A DNA stretch of 64,000 nt from Baylisascaris procyonis. Taxonomy: Eukaryota > Nematoda > Chromadorea > Rhabditida > Ascarididae. Position 1 is the first letter of the stretch. The number at the start of each line of letters is the position of its first letter. The stretch covers positions 2,852,001-2,916,000 of the forward strand of contig JAZARR010000187.1 of NCBI GenBank assembly GCA_037389465.1. The letters run 5' to 3'. The position numbers were made by a program, and so were the translations under genes. Below are positions 1 to 27,344 of this stretch, in pieces. Below the pieces are notes generated by a model, which was not told the origin of the DNA, ran no database searches, and saw nothing but the letters and a program-made list of their open reading frames with translations.

Positions 1-3240
<3,240 letters not shown>

Positions 3241-3249
3241 CACGATTTT

Positions 3250-3672
3250 CGGTTATAGCTCAGGACTTACACAAGATTTAATGTTATAATTCAAAAATTA
3301 CACACAGGACTTCCTTCTGTAATTCAGGATGCACACAAGGTTTTCTGTTGTAATTCAGAATACACACAAGAATTTCTGTTATAATTCAGGGCACACAGAG
3401 ATTTTCTGTTATAATTCAGGAGTTATACAAGATTCCTGCTATAATTCAGGACTTACACAAAACTTCCTTTCATAATTCAGGAGTTACATAAGACCTCCTG
3501 CTGTAATTCAGGATTTACACAAGACTTCCTTTTATAATTCAGGACGCATGCAAGACTGCCTGTTGTAATTCAGGATTTACACAAGACTTCCTTTTATAAT
3601 TCAGGAAGCATAGAAGACTTTCTGTTATAATTCATGACTTATAAAAGACTTCCTGTTATAATTCAAGACTTA
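3250..3672. repeat. Degenerate minisatellite, unit about 30 bp
   Basis: The motif TAATTCAGGACTTACACAAG recurs roughly every 30 bases, about 13 times, with substitutions and small indels. The units contain CAGGACTTAC-like and TTCAG strings that mimic splice sites. No long reading frame runs through it. Confidence 0.85.
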
Positions 3673-3866
3673 TATGCCAATAAAGAGACATATCATGCTT
3701 CCTTGTTTACGCAATGTAATTTTGATATTTTTGCAATTAGTTTTATTGTTGAAAATGGCCGATTATCCTTTGCTTTAATATTTTATCTAAAATTTTATCT
3801 TTTCTCTTCCTTTATTCGTTTACAATAATGAACCACCGAAGTAATATAGAATGAATTTCAATTTGG

Positions 3867-8023
<4,157 letters not shown>

Positions 8024-8933
8024 CTTATATCCACTTCTTTCATCGCCGCAAACATTTTATGCATATAACCTTAATAGATGAATTAATTTCATAAAGGGCA
8101 AAAAAAAAATTGAAAAATCATTGCAATAATTTATTTAAATTTGAACTGATTTCAACGTTAATAAAATTGCATCCAAAAAAAGATTCGTTTTTTATCTCTG
8201 CAAAATATAGCCGTACAGAATTATGAAGAGAATTGTGCACTAAAAGAAATACATATATTATTGATGGTGACAATATCAAGCGTAGAGTACAAAACAAGAT
8301 CGTATAAGACAATTGCCCTCAAAATATATGCAAATTTTTTTTGTTTATTTGGTAAGTTAAGTATTCAATTCAAATAACAACAATTCAACTATTCAAATTT
8401 CTTGCTTAGGCTGGACATTATTTGAGTATTTATTGATATATAGGCATGACAGTAATCTCAAAATAGAACAACAGTTCGATTATAATATAGGTGCAAACGA
8501 TGTTGTTATACGATATGAAACGGAAATTCTTTTGCCTAAAAAAAACACCAACGAAATCAACTCACGATTATCAAAGCCGCAGAAATACAACAGCAATATA
8601 TAGAGTGCAGTTAGAACTGAAAAATTTTCAATAAAATCCTCCTAAAGTTCTGTAAAATTGATACAATCTTGTTCATCATAAGAATTCTTTTAAAAAATGT
8701 GCAAAAATTGTAACCCTGGGGTTTTATTAAGAGCGAATATGGTAGACTTACAATTTTTAAACTTAGCAGCGAACTATAGCATAAAGAATAAATGTTGGAA
8801 AATACGAAAAGGGCAAAGTTTTTTTTTTTGAATTTCTCTGATAAAATTCAGAGTTAAGTCAAGCAATTATTCGACTCATACGTTCAATAGCGATCAATGA
8901 AAATGTTGCAATAATTGGCTAGAGATGAGAGGT

Positions 8934-11095
8934 TTATCCACGACCGCAATCACCAAATCCACAAATCACACCGGCACGCATTTGCATTCGTGGTTGTAAA
9001 TCGTCGTTCACCTATAGTATTCACATGTAATCGCTAAATATCACCCTACTAATTTATTTTTACAAATCTTTCAAGCAGATATTTTCCACTTCTATTCCAT
9101 CAATATGGTCTTGATATTCCTAGCGGACTACCAAACAAATGAAGTGAAACGTTACTCAGCCATCTTCCCGAATATATACCCGTGGGTAAAAGTACCACGT
9201 TATGAGGGATATTCGAGGCTAAATAAACATCATCTAAGGTGAAAAATACCGGTTTTATACCATCTGTGGAAATTGCAGCAATACGTAAATTAAATTATTG
9301 TACTACTTGCCAGCAATCCTTATTACTGTATCCCAAACCCTGTTTCTTGCTTTATTGGTATCCTCATCATGAGTCTACATAGAGCACCATACTGTTAAAT
9401 TTCGCTTTAAAATCTGGAACCTATATGGTTCGCTACTTTTCATGATCGGTATTCGGATAATAGTAACCCATAGAGAGGAGGCTTATAAATGACGGAATAC
9501 GATCTCTTTGTTATATGATTAATCGCCGTTTTAATGCGCAGACTATTGTTGATTAAGATATAGTGGTCAAAATTTGCGCTGCATCCGACGTTTTTTCATA
9601 GACCTTTTACTCTTGGACAACTTTTTGGCTCATTGAGGCATCATGAGGTTATCCTCAAATTTGGGTAATTGAACCAAACAATCATCCGCCTGTCTTACAA
9701 TTTAGATACTTTTATAAAAACTTTCTTGACGCAATGAAAGGTCCGATTATCACATCGTTATTTGTATGTTTAAAAACAAATGAAATAATATCATTTCTAT
9801 TTGAAATGTACCATTGCTTATAATTTCCCTTATGCAAACTATGAAAAAATTCCCGTGGTAAATCTCAATTAACTATCAGATTGTTCTCGATCTTCGTGTT
9901 ATTGTTCTCTTCTGTAAAGCATCAAGGTAAGTGGTATTGGAATTTATTACTTCCGGAATTCTACGCTACAGTCATTTGAAGCATTGACACCGGCTTACTG
10001 CCCGGTAGCTGTCTCTTATTATCATACTATCCTATCACATTATTATATTACCGCATTATATATTGACAGCTTACCCCATAATTGAGTATGCCGATACCGT
10101 CGAGTATGCTTGACGTTGTCCATCTTTGTTGTCCTTTTCCATTGCCCGTATCTGCATATGTATGTACAAATGTTGGCTCACAATTACAACATTCACCGAA
10201 TACTTGTAATTGTTTTGTTTCACGATTTTTCGTCATATGATATCTGAAAGTGATGATTTTATTAATTCGAGAAGTAACAAAAACTTTTATACAACCATTA
10301 TTTAAATGATCTCTGAGTAATAAATGTGCTGAACGTCTCAAAGTGATTCCCTTCATAAATCGTATACCATTGCAATTATACACCCTTTTTATTATTTTTA
10401 CAATTAGACATTTCTATTACAATTGCTTTGGAAGCCTCTTTATGAACCAACCATTGAACACGAATTCAATTCTATAGTAATTCATTTCTATATTTAAGTT
10501 CAATTCATTCCTATATTCACGAGTATATAATGAAAGAGAACCTCCCCCTTCATTTGGACACTTATAAGTAATCCATTCAAATATTGAACTTCAGTTCATT
10601 TCTTCGGTTATTTGTATTAATAATCAATTATTCATTTTGAGAAATTATTTAATGCCCATAGAAAGCGTTGTATATCTGTTCGTGTTAGCGAAATCAATAT
10701 GAATGAAAATTTGAATACAAAAATCCACTAAGGCAAATAGATAAAGAGAAATAAATCATCTGATTTCGTATACCGTATGCTTTTTGGCTATTGCCCCAGG
10801 GCTTTTATTGTAAATTGAATAATTTTTGTAACTTTATATTCCAAATATTTTTGTAATTTTAAATTAAATCGGTGATTTTTTTAAACGATATTTTCAATGA
10901 ATTCTAAAAACAATATCGAGTTTTAAAAAGACTTAGATTATGATTAAAAGATTACAATTCACTTTTTGTACGATTCGCGAATTCGATTTCGATGAAGAAT
11001 GGTTTTTGCGTCATGGAGATGAGATCGATTAGAAAATTACAACCAACCGCACTGGCAATAAGCGAATGAATTAGAAATACAATATTGAGAATCAT
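8934..11095 (-). CDS. Small secreted cysteine-rich protein (3 exons)
   Basis: Minus-strand exons 11095-10956, 10243-10075 and 9011-8934 join in phase (140 + 169 + 78 nt) to give a 128-residue protein. It starts with a hydrophobic signal peptide (MILNIVFLIHSLIASAVG), then CNFLIDLISMTQKPFFIEIE. Exon 2 carries FGECCNCEPTFVHTYAD and ends ILDGIGILNYG. Exon 3 reads VNDDLQPRMQMRAGVICGFG, then DCGRG and stop. Splice signals are GAATT/gtaatc, actttcag/A, GGG/gtaagc and ctatag/GTG. Six cysteines lie in the mature region. The layout (short secreted beta-rich protein, Leu-Asp-Gly-hG-x-hxY before a conserved C-terminal DDL.PRM) resembles small secreted proteins common in nematodes, but I cannot name a family with certainty. 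Function is unknown; an extracellular role is inferred from the signal peptide. The first exon has an inverted duplicate at 12526-12715. Confidence 0.7.
9100..9700 (-). pseudogene. Decayed coding sequence inside intron 2 of the secreted-protein gene
   Basis: Read on the minus strand, this stretch breaks into protein-like pieces in shifting frames separated by stops. In order they include ADDCLVQLPKFEDNLMM (about 9690), NNSLRIKTAINHITKRSYSV (about 9540), VPDFKAKFNSMVLYVDS (about 9425), DTNKARNRVWDTVIRIAGK (about 9365) and finally a 60-residue open piece at 9294-9100 containing GIKPVFFTLDDVYLASNIPH and SGRWLSNVSLHLFGSP. No initiating Met and no coherent splice pattern joins them. The pattern is that of a frameshifted old gene or mobile-element protein; I recognise no domain. 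Confidence 0.35.
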
Positions 11096-11131
11096 CTTTA
11101 AATTGTTATTATTAAACGATAGATATTTGAA
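10942..11131 (-). repeat. Left arm of a 190-bp inverted duplication (contains exon 1)
   Basis: This block is about 95% identical, in reverse orientation, to 12526-12715. It covers the whole first coding exon of the secreted-protein gene, about 36 bases upstream of its ATG and about 14 bases of the following intron. Similarity stops sharply on both sides. Confidence 0.9.
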
Positions 11132-12525
11132 TTATCGTATAGGAATTGAAAATTTTTTATTATTTTCGCAAAGAAAAAGAAAACTGGAAGTTAATTTGAT
11201 AGGATGATAAGTTATTTCCCACTGAGAAATTTTAGTGAACGAATTTTTGAATTTTTAGAATTAAAAAAAACAACAATTTTATAATAAATATAAATGGAAT
11301 TTTAAAAATGTTGGGTGCAAAATTTCACTAATAAATAAGCACAAAAATATCTTAATAGAGTTGGCACGATATGCGCTTTTTACATTTTGCTCACTTGACC
11401 AAATACACAAAGTAAGAGGAAAACTAAGATATGCAAAGCTATTTCCTCTTATTTTAGTCAACCAGACAATCCGTATAAATCTTTTACAAATGATTCGGCT
11501 TTTCCTCCCGGCGAAATCCCGATAGCATAAAACCTGACTGGTTTAATAATGTGCACGAAGGTTTTTCAGTAACTTTTAACGCCTTAGCTTCTTAGGGTTT
11601 TTGCCACCATAATGCCCACTGCCCATAGCTTTAGATCAAAGCAGAATATGGCATAGTTCTGCTTATACCATATACCATATTCTGCTTTGATCTAAAGCTA
11701 TAGACAGTGGTCAATGAATGGTATAAAATACACCAAGTAAACTTCTAACCTTAGGTTTAATCGCTCTTAAGTGGAAATTATCGAAGAGAAAGGTATTTGC
11801 CTACATAGACGTGCACACAGATACCCAACGTTGATGTGCTTTAGAGAGGAAAGCTTACAAAAATGTATAACAATTTTTTTAAAAACACGTCACACTAAAT
11901 TGCATGTATATAAATGCATAAATATCACGTCTCAATGACATAGTTCTATGAAGAAAAAAAAGATGCAAAAAAGATCCATTAAAAAAAATCAAAATGCAGT
12001 TAAATTTTCAAAAAACGTTTAGATGGAATTTTTGTTACGAATGAATTGTCTAATATGATTGTTTCGATCAATAATATTTGAATTATGCTCTAACTGAAAT
12101 GAAAGACTGATGAAAAACGGGAATTTCATAGAAATTTGAAGAAATAACTTCATGAAATATTTTAGAATATTTTATACATTATTATTATCTTATAAAATAA
12201 ATGCAAATGAAAAAAAAAATCGAACACAAATGTGGAATCGACAGCATTCAAATGAGTGGTGAAACAAGGGGGAATAATTTGAAGGGCACTGACTTATCGG
12301 CATTCCTAAAATGTCGGTCAGTCAATGCATTCACATTCCTATATAAAACATTAACATCTATACTAGCATATAAGTGGCTGAATAAATGTCAATAAAAATA
12401 TCGTATATTGAATAAGATCAAATATAACGATTTCATTTAGGATTCACTCATTTATTAAAGTCTATTATCCCTTTTCCCATTCCTCCTCCTCTTTCCTCTC
12501 TCCTTCCCTCTCATTGTTTAATCGT
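11132..12525. other. No gene seen
   Basis: AT-rich sequence between the two arms of the inverted exon duplication. Apart from the hairpin at 11618-11710 I see no splice-bounded open frame; the 64-residue frame at 12201-12395 is unsupported. A pyrimidine-rich run (TCCTCC, CTTTCC) sits just before the right arm at 12478-12515. Confidence 0.5.
11618..11710. repeat. Long near-perfect hairpin
   Basis: An inverted repeat with about 36-bp arms (11618-11652 and 11675-11710). The inner 27 pairs, around ATAGCTTTAGATCAAAGCAG, are perfect, with about 22 bases of loop. The outer flank TTGCCACCATAA also recurs at 16140, hinting at a dispersed short element. Confidence 0.85.
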
Positions 12526-12715
12526 TTCAAATATCAATCGTTTAAGAATAATAATTTAAGGATGATTCTCAATATTGTATTTCTAATTTATTCGCTTATT
12601 GCCAATGCGGTTGGTTGTAATTTTCTAATCGATCTCATCTCCATGACGCAAAAACCATTCTTCATCGAAATCGAATTCGGGAATCGTACAAAAAGTGAAT
12701 TGTAATCTTTTAATC
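12526..12715 (+). pseudogene. Inverted solo copy of the secreted-protein first exon
   Basis: This plus-strand block repeats exon 1 of the minus-strand gene at 8934-11095. ATG is at 12562 and the same donor phase (GAATT/gtaatc) follows at 12702. The frame is still intact, with only three residue changes (His to Tyr, Ser to Asn, Ala to Gly), and keeps the signal peptide. I find no counterpart of exons 2 or 3 downstream on the plus strand, so it is most likely an orphan exon. It could encode a 47-residue secreted peptide if read through to the TAA/TGTAA region, since the codon after the donor reads TTG TAA. Confidence 0.7.
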
Positions 12716-12821
12716 AAAAAATTTAATAAAGAATCGATTCTATTTGAACGCAGTTTGAATGACTCTTAATGCACATTCCTTATGCACATATCCCGTTTGT
12801 TTAGTTTACACCATTTTTATC

Positions 12822-12912
12822 CGGCCTACGCAAGATATCCGGTGAACGCAAGATATCCGGTCTACACAAGATATCCGGTCTACGCAAGATATCTGGTCTG
12901 CGCAAGATATTC
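12822..12912. repeat. 18-bp tandem repeat, about 5 copies
   Basis: Unit TCCGGTCTACGCAAGATA repeated about five times with few changes. It is in frame with a spurious plus-strand reading (ARYPVY repeats). Confidence 0.85.
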
Positions 12913-15180
12913 AAGAACACAAGCGATTGTTGCTAATTGTAGGTGTCTGTCTGTGCTTGTCTGCGAGACAATTATTTGCTTGTTTCGGCTTTTGTCGCAT
13001 CTCACTCTTGAGTGAAGCGAAATTTGCTAATAAAAATTAATCCACAAATAATTAAATTTTCTCTCAATCAACTAAGCCTAAAAGCAGCAATGGAGGATTA
13101 TTAAATATTTACGAATGCTAATGGATAAATTAAAAGATAAGTAAAATCTCATTTAATCCATATAGACTGAAAATTATACTTGAAAAAAAAATCGACAAAT
13201 GAAGAAATAATTTCCGCAAAGAAAATGACTAAAAAAAGATTATTCACGATAAGGATTGCATTCAACGAATTTTGTCGCTACAACTTTTTTTTTTTATAAA
13301 TTATGAATTGAAACTTTAGACAGATAAACAGACATACACATACAGACATGCAGACATGACATCATTTCAAGTCTGTTTACGCAAAAAAAAAACAAACTTA
13401 TATGCTCGTGAAAAAGAAAAAAATGAAGAAATCAATGCGTATTGTAATGCATTTACATCTGTCATCGAAGCTGAGCATAAATAAATATAACTTTGCGATT
13501 ATTTCTGCAAAAATTTGCATAAATTACAAAAAAAAACATTGATGAGTTAATTGGAGTTGAAGTATGTATCAAAAAAAAAAAAAATGCTTCAATTAGGTAT
13601 TACATCTAAGCTTAGCGAAATCCACTCGAAAATTTCTCTCAAATGCCAAATTACTTTTAGAATTTCTTTTGAAAGACGATATGTTGAATTCATTAATTCT
13701 ATATAAATTGAAGTTGATGGAAATCATCATTGATAGCTTCCGGCAATTTTAATTTAAATATAAAAAAAAAAAAATCTTATCACTTTATCAGTGGAAATCT
13801 TATGCCATTTGGGTTATCACTTTATCATTTCAATTATTATCACTTATATCATTCTAGCTATCATAATACCTGACTATGGCAATGAGTTATCATTACCAGT
13901 TGGACAAACATATCGTCATATACAAATAAAGAGATAGAGAGAAAAATTAAGAACCATTGAAATCTACTCAGCTGAAATCCACTGAAAATGCAAATTCGAC
14001 AAGAAATGCAAAAGAAAAATTTATTGAAAAAGCATAGCATTGATACCCGAATTGCTTTCATCCGGATGAAGATATTACGTGCGGTCGTTATAACAAATCT
14101 TCTCTACGCATTTTTTCTAACCGCCAGGTTTGACTATTTTTGAAGGATTTCTACGTTGAAATTGAGGCAATAATTTTGAGCTGGTAGAACATTTTTGAAT
14201 TTTTTTGCATAATAGATGAGAATGATTGAGAAATATAAATATTTTTAAGAATTATAAAAATTTACGAAGAAAATAATAAAAAAAATTTTTTTCGATGAAT
14301 TTCAACTGTTTCGGAAGGAAAGAAATTTGATGAAAAATTTAAGAATTGAAAAAAGTTTCATTTGAAACATATTCCCCTTAATTATACATCGTATCCAATT
14401 ATGCATTTGTTATTCAATAAAAATTTGACAATTTTTTGTGACCATTTAAATAAGCCTGGCAAAGATTAATATTATAAAAAAAATTAAGCCTTTCTACCCG
14501 TGAAGGCTTATGATTCGACAAGGTAAATGTACTAGTCTACCTTATCAGCAACTTCTATATTTCTTGACGTTTACCTTCCTCGAACTATATTTTCTACTTT
14601 CCTTCTAGTGGTACTTGAATACTAAATTTGGTTTCCTCAATGATCAGATAAGAGATTCATTCATTCAACAGGGCGGCCGCTATTAATTTACTAAATATAT
14701 GACTAAATCGAAGATTTGTTTTATTGGGACATTTGACAATAATCCATCTGATAATGTTTTATAGAACTCAACTTCTTCTGCCAACATAAGAGACACCATG
14801 GTAGACTTTCGGTTATATGATAGGACGAGTTATCTGAGGATCTGAGTTAAATCCATCCTTCATAGCAACCGTTTACAAAACCAGGATCAGAACCAAATTT
14901 AATTTCTGACCACATTAAAGTGAAAAGAATCTTATTCTGGTTCCGATCCCGATATAGTTCACATTCAAATCGGGGTTGCGATTAAGGATTAATTCTAAAT
15001 CACATCTATGCGGCTAGACCAGGTCTTACCTTCGATAATAATCGATATCATAAATTTATTTCAATTGAATTATAAAAATAAAATAAATTATAAATAGCGC
15101 AAAAGATTCGAGAAGTGAACTCGAAAAACAAGAATATAAAGCGAAACTTCATCGTTTCTATCGTTGTATACAAACAAGAG
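12913..15180. other. No supported gene
   Basis: AT-rich intergenic sequence with many A-runs. A short hydrophobic minus-strand frame at 13861-14061 lacks good splice sites and is not convincing. A NotI-type GCGGCCGC occurs at about 14673. Confidence 0.45.
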
Positions 15181-23133
<7,953 letters not shown>

Positions 23134-24040
23134 AAAGGATCAAATTATTTCAAATTTGCATATTTTCTCGAGAAAATTTTCTATGAATAATATTGAACAT
23201 ATAAAAAAATATTTAATTTCTGAGAATAAAAAATTCACTTCTTTTTTTTCACGTAAAATTTCGCATCGAAAAAAAAATCTCAAAGATAAGTAATAATCTT
23301 AACAATTAATTGCTTATTGAATAGAAAATATATTAAAAGATCTTCAAAAATTTTCTCAAATTTTATTCTTTTATTTAATTATTCTCAAAATTTTGCATCT
23401 TTCTTACTAAAAAAAAAAACAATCATTAATGTTAACAAATAAAAAATTTGAATATTTCCTCCAAAATTTGCATGTAAAAATGGCATACTTACCTTTTATG
23501 TAAATATATTATAAATTTGCATAAATATTTCAATTCGTTAGTTTGCACCTTTTATCGTTTGGATCGAGAAGATAAAAGAAAAAAATTTTTTCAGCTGAAT
23601 ATATCATAAGACCGATCGATTCAGCTATAATATTCGACTCACTATTGTTTAGACTTCATGAATTCTTCAGTAATTTAAGACAGTTGATGAGAATGCAACG
23701 GGGCATTTTGTGCCTGATTTTCGCCATTTTATGCATAGTTTTCGGCATTTTGTGCCTAAAAACGAGACAGATAGATTTCTGGAATTCTGTTCCGGTTTTT
23801 TTCTTGAATTCGCCCAAATATTTGCAATTATATAGTGTTGAAATTATGAGATCTTCTATTGATCAACTCGAAGAGCAATCGAATGAAATAGAGAGCTGCA
23901 TTATATTTATCTATAGCTTTACAACCGAATGTGTTTTCTTCTGTTCCGTTTCCGAAAAAAAGAAATTCAACCGAATATTTAACATTATTACGGCGCTGAA
24001 ATTTTTGAAATTTTTATATTGATATACTTCTAAGCACCAT
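23134..24040. other. No supported gene
   Basis: Sequence after the Ig/TSP1 stop codon, presumably including its 3' UTR. The 125-residue frame at 23645-24022 is rich in short repeats (GGCATTTTGTGCCT, GCCATTTTATGCAT) and shows no splice signal or domain, so I do not call it. Confidence 0.4.
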
Positions 24041-24044
24041 TACT

Positions 24045-25345
24045 TGGAATAGGGCTATATTTTATTCGTTCCGTGTGCACAGCCGTTGTTTTCAAAATCA
24101 CATCCAGAATAGGGCTATATTTTATTCGTTCCGTGTGCACAGCCGTTGTTTTCAAAATCACATCCAGAATAGGGCTGTATTTTATTCGTTCCGTGTGCAC
24201 AGCCGTTGTTTTCAAAATCACATCCAGAATAGGGCTATATTTTATTCGTTCCGTGTGCACAGCCGTTGTTTTCAAAATCACATTCAGAATAGGGCTATAT
24301 TTTATTCGTTCCGTGTGCACAGCCGTTGTTTTCAAAATCACATCCAGAATAGGGCTGTATTTTATTCGTTCCGTGTGCACAGCCGTTGTTTTCAAAATCA
24401 CATCCAGAATAGGGCTGTATTTTATTCGTTCCGTGTGCACAGCCGTTGTTTTCAAAATCACATCCAGAATAGGGCTATATTTTATTCGTTCCGTGTGCAC
24501 AGCCGTTGTTTTCAAAATCACATCCAGAATAGGGCTGTATTTTATTCGTTCCGTGTGCACAGCCGTTGTTTTCAAAATCACATCCAGAATAGGGCTGTAT
24601 TTTATTCGTTCCGTGTGCACAGCCGTTGTTTTCAAAATCACATCCAGAATAGGGCTGTATTTTATTCGTTCCGTGTGCACAGCCGTTGTTTTCAAAATCA
24701 CACCCGGAATAGGGCTGTATTTTATTCGTTCCGTGTGCACAGCCGTTGTTTTCAAAATCACATCCGGAATAGGGCTATATTTTATTCGTTCCGTGTGCAC
24801 AGCCGTTGTTTTCAAAATCACATCCAGAATAGGGCTGCATTTTATTCGTTCCGTGTGCACAGCCGTTGTTTTCAAAATCACATCCAGAATAGGGCTGTAT
24901 TTTATTCGTTCCGTGTGCACAGCCGTTGTTTTCAAAATCACATCCGGAATAGGGCTGTATTTTATTCGTTCCGTGTGCACAGCCGTTGTTTTCAAAATCA
25001 CATCCGGAATAGGGCTATATTTTATTCGTTCCGTGTGCACAGCCGTTGTTTTCAAAATCACATCCGGAATAGGGCTGTATTTTATTCGTTCCGTGTGCAC
25101 AGCCGTTGTTTTCAAAATCACATCCAGAATAGGGCTGTATTTTATTCGTTCCATGTGCACAGCCGTTGTTTTCAAAATCGCATCCGGAATAGGGCTGTAT
25201 TTTATTTTCGTTCCGTGTGCACAGCCGTTGTTTTCAGAACCACATTATCGGAAATAAGGCTGTATTTTATTTCGCAGCATATGCATAGCCGGTTATTGCC
25301 AAAACAAATTACACCGAATAGGGCTGTGTTTTATTTTGCAGAATA
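24045..25345. repeat. 60-bp minisatellite, about 19 clean units plus 3 decayed
   Basis: Units of exactly 60 bases, around TTTATTCGTTCCGTGTGCAC, run head to tail from about 24045 to 25200. They differ only at a few fixed sites (GGCTATAT versus GGCTGTAT, CATCCAGAAT versus CATCCGGAAT). The last three units (25200-25345) are diverged and have indels. Because 60 is a multiple of 3 and the unit lacks stops in several frames, long open frames appear on both strands (381 to 435 codons). These are artefacts. Confidence 0.97.
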
Positions 25346-27344
25346 TGCACAACCGGTTGTTGCCGACACAAAATGTTGGTGAATCGAGCATGTGTTCGTG
25401 CATTCACCTTTGTTTACCTTGCAGGTGCCGTGTCCACTCGTCGTCGCCATCGTTGTTTGCGATGATACATCGATATGTACGCATATTGGGCATCTTATCG
25501 TTCAACCACTCAATCAAAACATTCCTTTTATCGTATAGCATCGCGCGTATGTTTCCAGCCACTTAAATATATTTTTCTTCGATTTTTTTTAAACCGAATC
25601 TCAGTTTCAATGGTAGTCGCGATCGAAACATTATCTATTTAACATATATCTATATTTCCAGGTTTTATTTTTGCGATACCTTTTTAAGTTTAATTGCTAG
25701 CGTAGCACACTGCTGTATATTTACCTCTCGTATTTTATTAAAAATGTATGGATAATATTTTATAATAGTGCAATTTACCTGTTAATTGTGATATATTATA
25801 TTTTCAATTATATTATTATTTAGTTATAATTTAGTAATATGATTGTGATATAATTATGTTACCTTACGGGGATTACTATTTGAAAAAAAACAAATTTAAT
25901 AATGAAGTAAGCAGGTTTTTTTTTGAACCTATTGTTTGCGCCTTGTTTAACCTTCAAGCATTAAACTTGATAGAATAAAAAAAAAACCAAGAAATTTTTT
26001 AATTTTCCTCTTTGAATTTATAAAAGTGTAGCAAAAAAAGTTGATAGCCGAATTTGAAATTTTGTGATTTAAATGAAATAAATTTTAAAAAAATTTTTGG
26101 ATAATTTTATTTATCATATAAGATTTAAACGTTGAGTTTCAACAATATGAGGATTAGGAGTTTGCTGGAGTCATTAAATCCTTGCAATGGAGTTGAATTT
26201 TTGGATTTTCTATTTTCTTCTCATAATTATTCGAAGGGGATTTTCGTATGCAAATCGAATATGAATATCGGTTGTTTTTTTCTGAAACTATTCCCGGAAC
26301 CTTTTTTTTCAAAACTTTTCAATTTTTTAGCGAAATTTTTTTCAATTTTTTTCCAAAATTTTTCGAAACTCATGATCAATTCATAAAACTCATGTTAGAC
26401 TTAAAATTTCCATGAAAACTTATTTAGGAGCTTTTATTAATTTCAGTATTATAGTTTTATTGAAAATGCACTCCACCTTTGCCATGTGTCTTCCTCTCTC
26501 CCCTTCACCCCTATCTCACGCCTTTCACCCTTACCTCATCCCCTCAGCCCTACCCCACCTCCCTCCACCCCCTCGCCTCAAAATTCATGGCAACAACTAA
26601 TTTCCCACCGACGTGCTGTAATATTTACAAGTGCATGTTGCTAAAAATAGGAACGTTATTCCTCAATCATTGTGTCCAAGAAGCTCTAAACAACTTTTCC
26701 GGCCAAAACGCCGAGGCCCATATTCATCGTTTTCCATTGTATACTGCGCAGTCGCTTGTGAAGCTCCGACCAGACTTATTGGCTCCGCTCAATCGAGCCA
26801 CCTCGCCCACTATCCTCATCTCTCTAAATGCATCATTTACATCCTTTCCCACTCTCGATGAGGATCCGATTTGACGACTCCAACTCCGATTATGGCTCCA
26901 TCGATGAGGGTTAAGGAATGGTAAAGTTTAGCGAGGATCAGAGCAGTTTTCGAATCTCGTAGTCACTTCGGCTATTGGTGCACTTCAAATATACAAGAAC
27001 CGGTCATTATCAATGTCCGTTCCATATGCTCCATGACACTAAAATTAGACCATTTCCAATGGTTATGGTAGTTTCTTTTGGAATTGAGTGACCACCTACT
27101 CTCCTTGAATTGAGTGACCACCTACTCTCCTTGAATTGAGTGACCACCTACTCTCCTTCCCCCTTCCCCCTCCCCCTTCCTTTCCCTTCCTCTCACCCTT
27201 CCGCCATCCCCTCGTCTCGTATTCCGTTCGCTGTTATTGAACATACATACATTTATTAATATTTTTTTATATATTTTATAGACTGAGTCGAAAATAATTT
27301 CCGTTCAATAGCTATAATATGCAAATGTGATTGATGAATAGCTT
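25346..27344. other. No supported gene
   Basis: Intergenic. It holds a C/T-rich stretch (26480-26570), a three-copy 26-bp repeat (27079-27157) and a pyrimidine-rich run (27155-27220) about 130 bases upstream of the M6 gene start. Frames at 25336-25566, 26132-26386, 26412-26600 and 26479-26874 overlap each other and lack coding features. Confidence 0.45.
27079..27157. repeat. 26-bp tandem repeat, 3 copies
   Basis: Unit around GAATTGAGTGACCACCTACT repeated three times almost perfectly, ending in a pyrimidine-rich run. Confidence 0.9.

Noticed and set aside
9876..9911. Alternative last exon (KRTITRRSRTI) for the secreted gene at 8934-11095
   Set aside because: Acceptor and phase fit, but the exon at 9011-8934 gives a longer, more protein-like, cysteine-bearing end (NDDLQPRM and onward). 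It may still be a minor variant.
10942..12715. A DNA transposon with 190-bp terminal inverted repeats
   Set aside because: The arms are coding (signal-peptide exon with splice donor), there is no transposase-like frame between them and no clear target-site duplication at the outer ends.
23645..24022. 125-codon plus-strand frame
   Set aside because: Contains internal short DNA repeats, no splice or domain evidence, and lies in probable 3' flank of the Ig/TSP1 gene.
24030..25382. Open frames of 381, 394 and 435 codons over the 60-bp repeats
   Set aside because: They exist because the unit length is a multiple of three and lacks stops in several frames on both strands. No splice sites, start context or non-repeat coding sequence accompany them.
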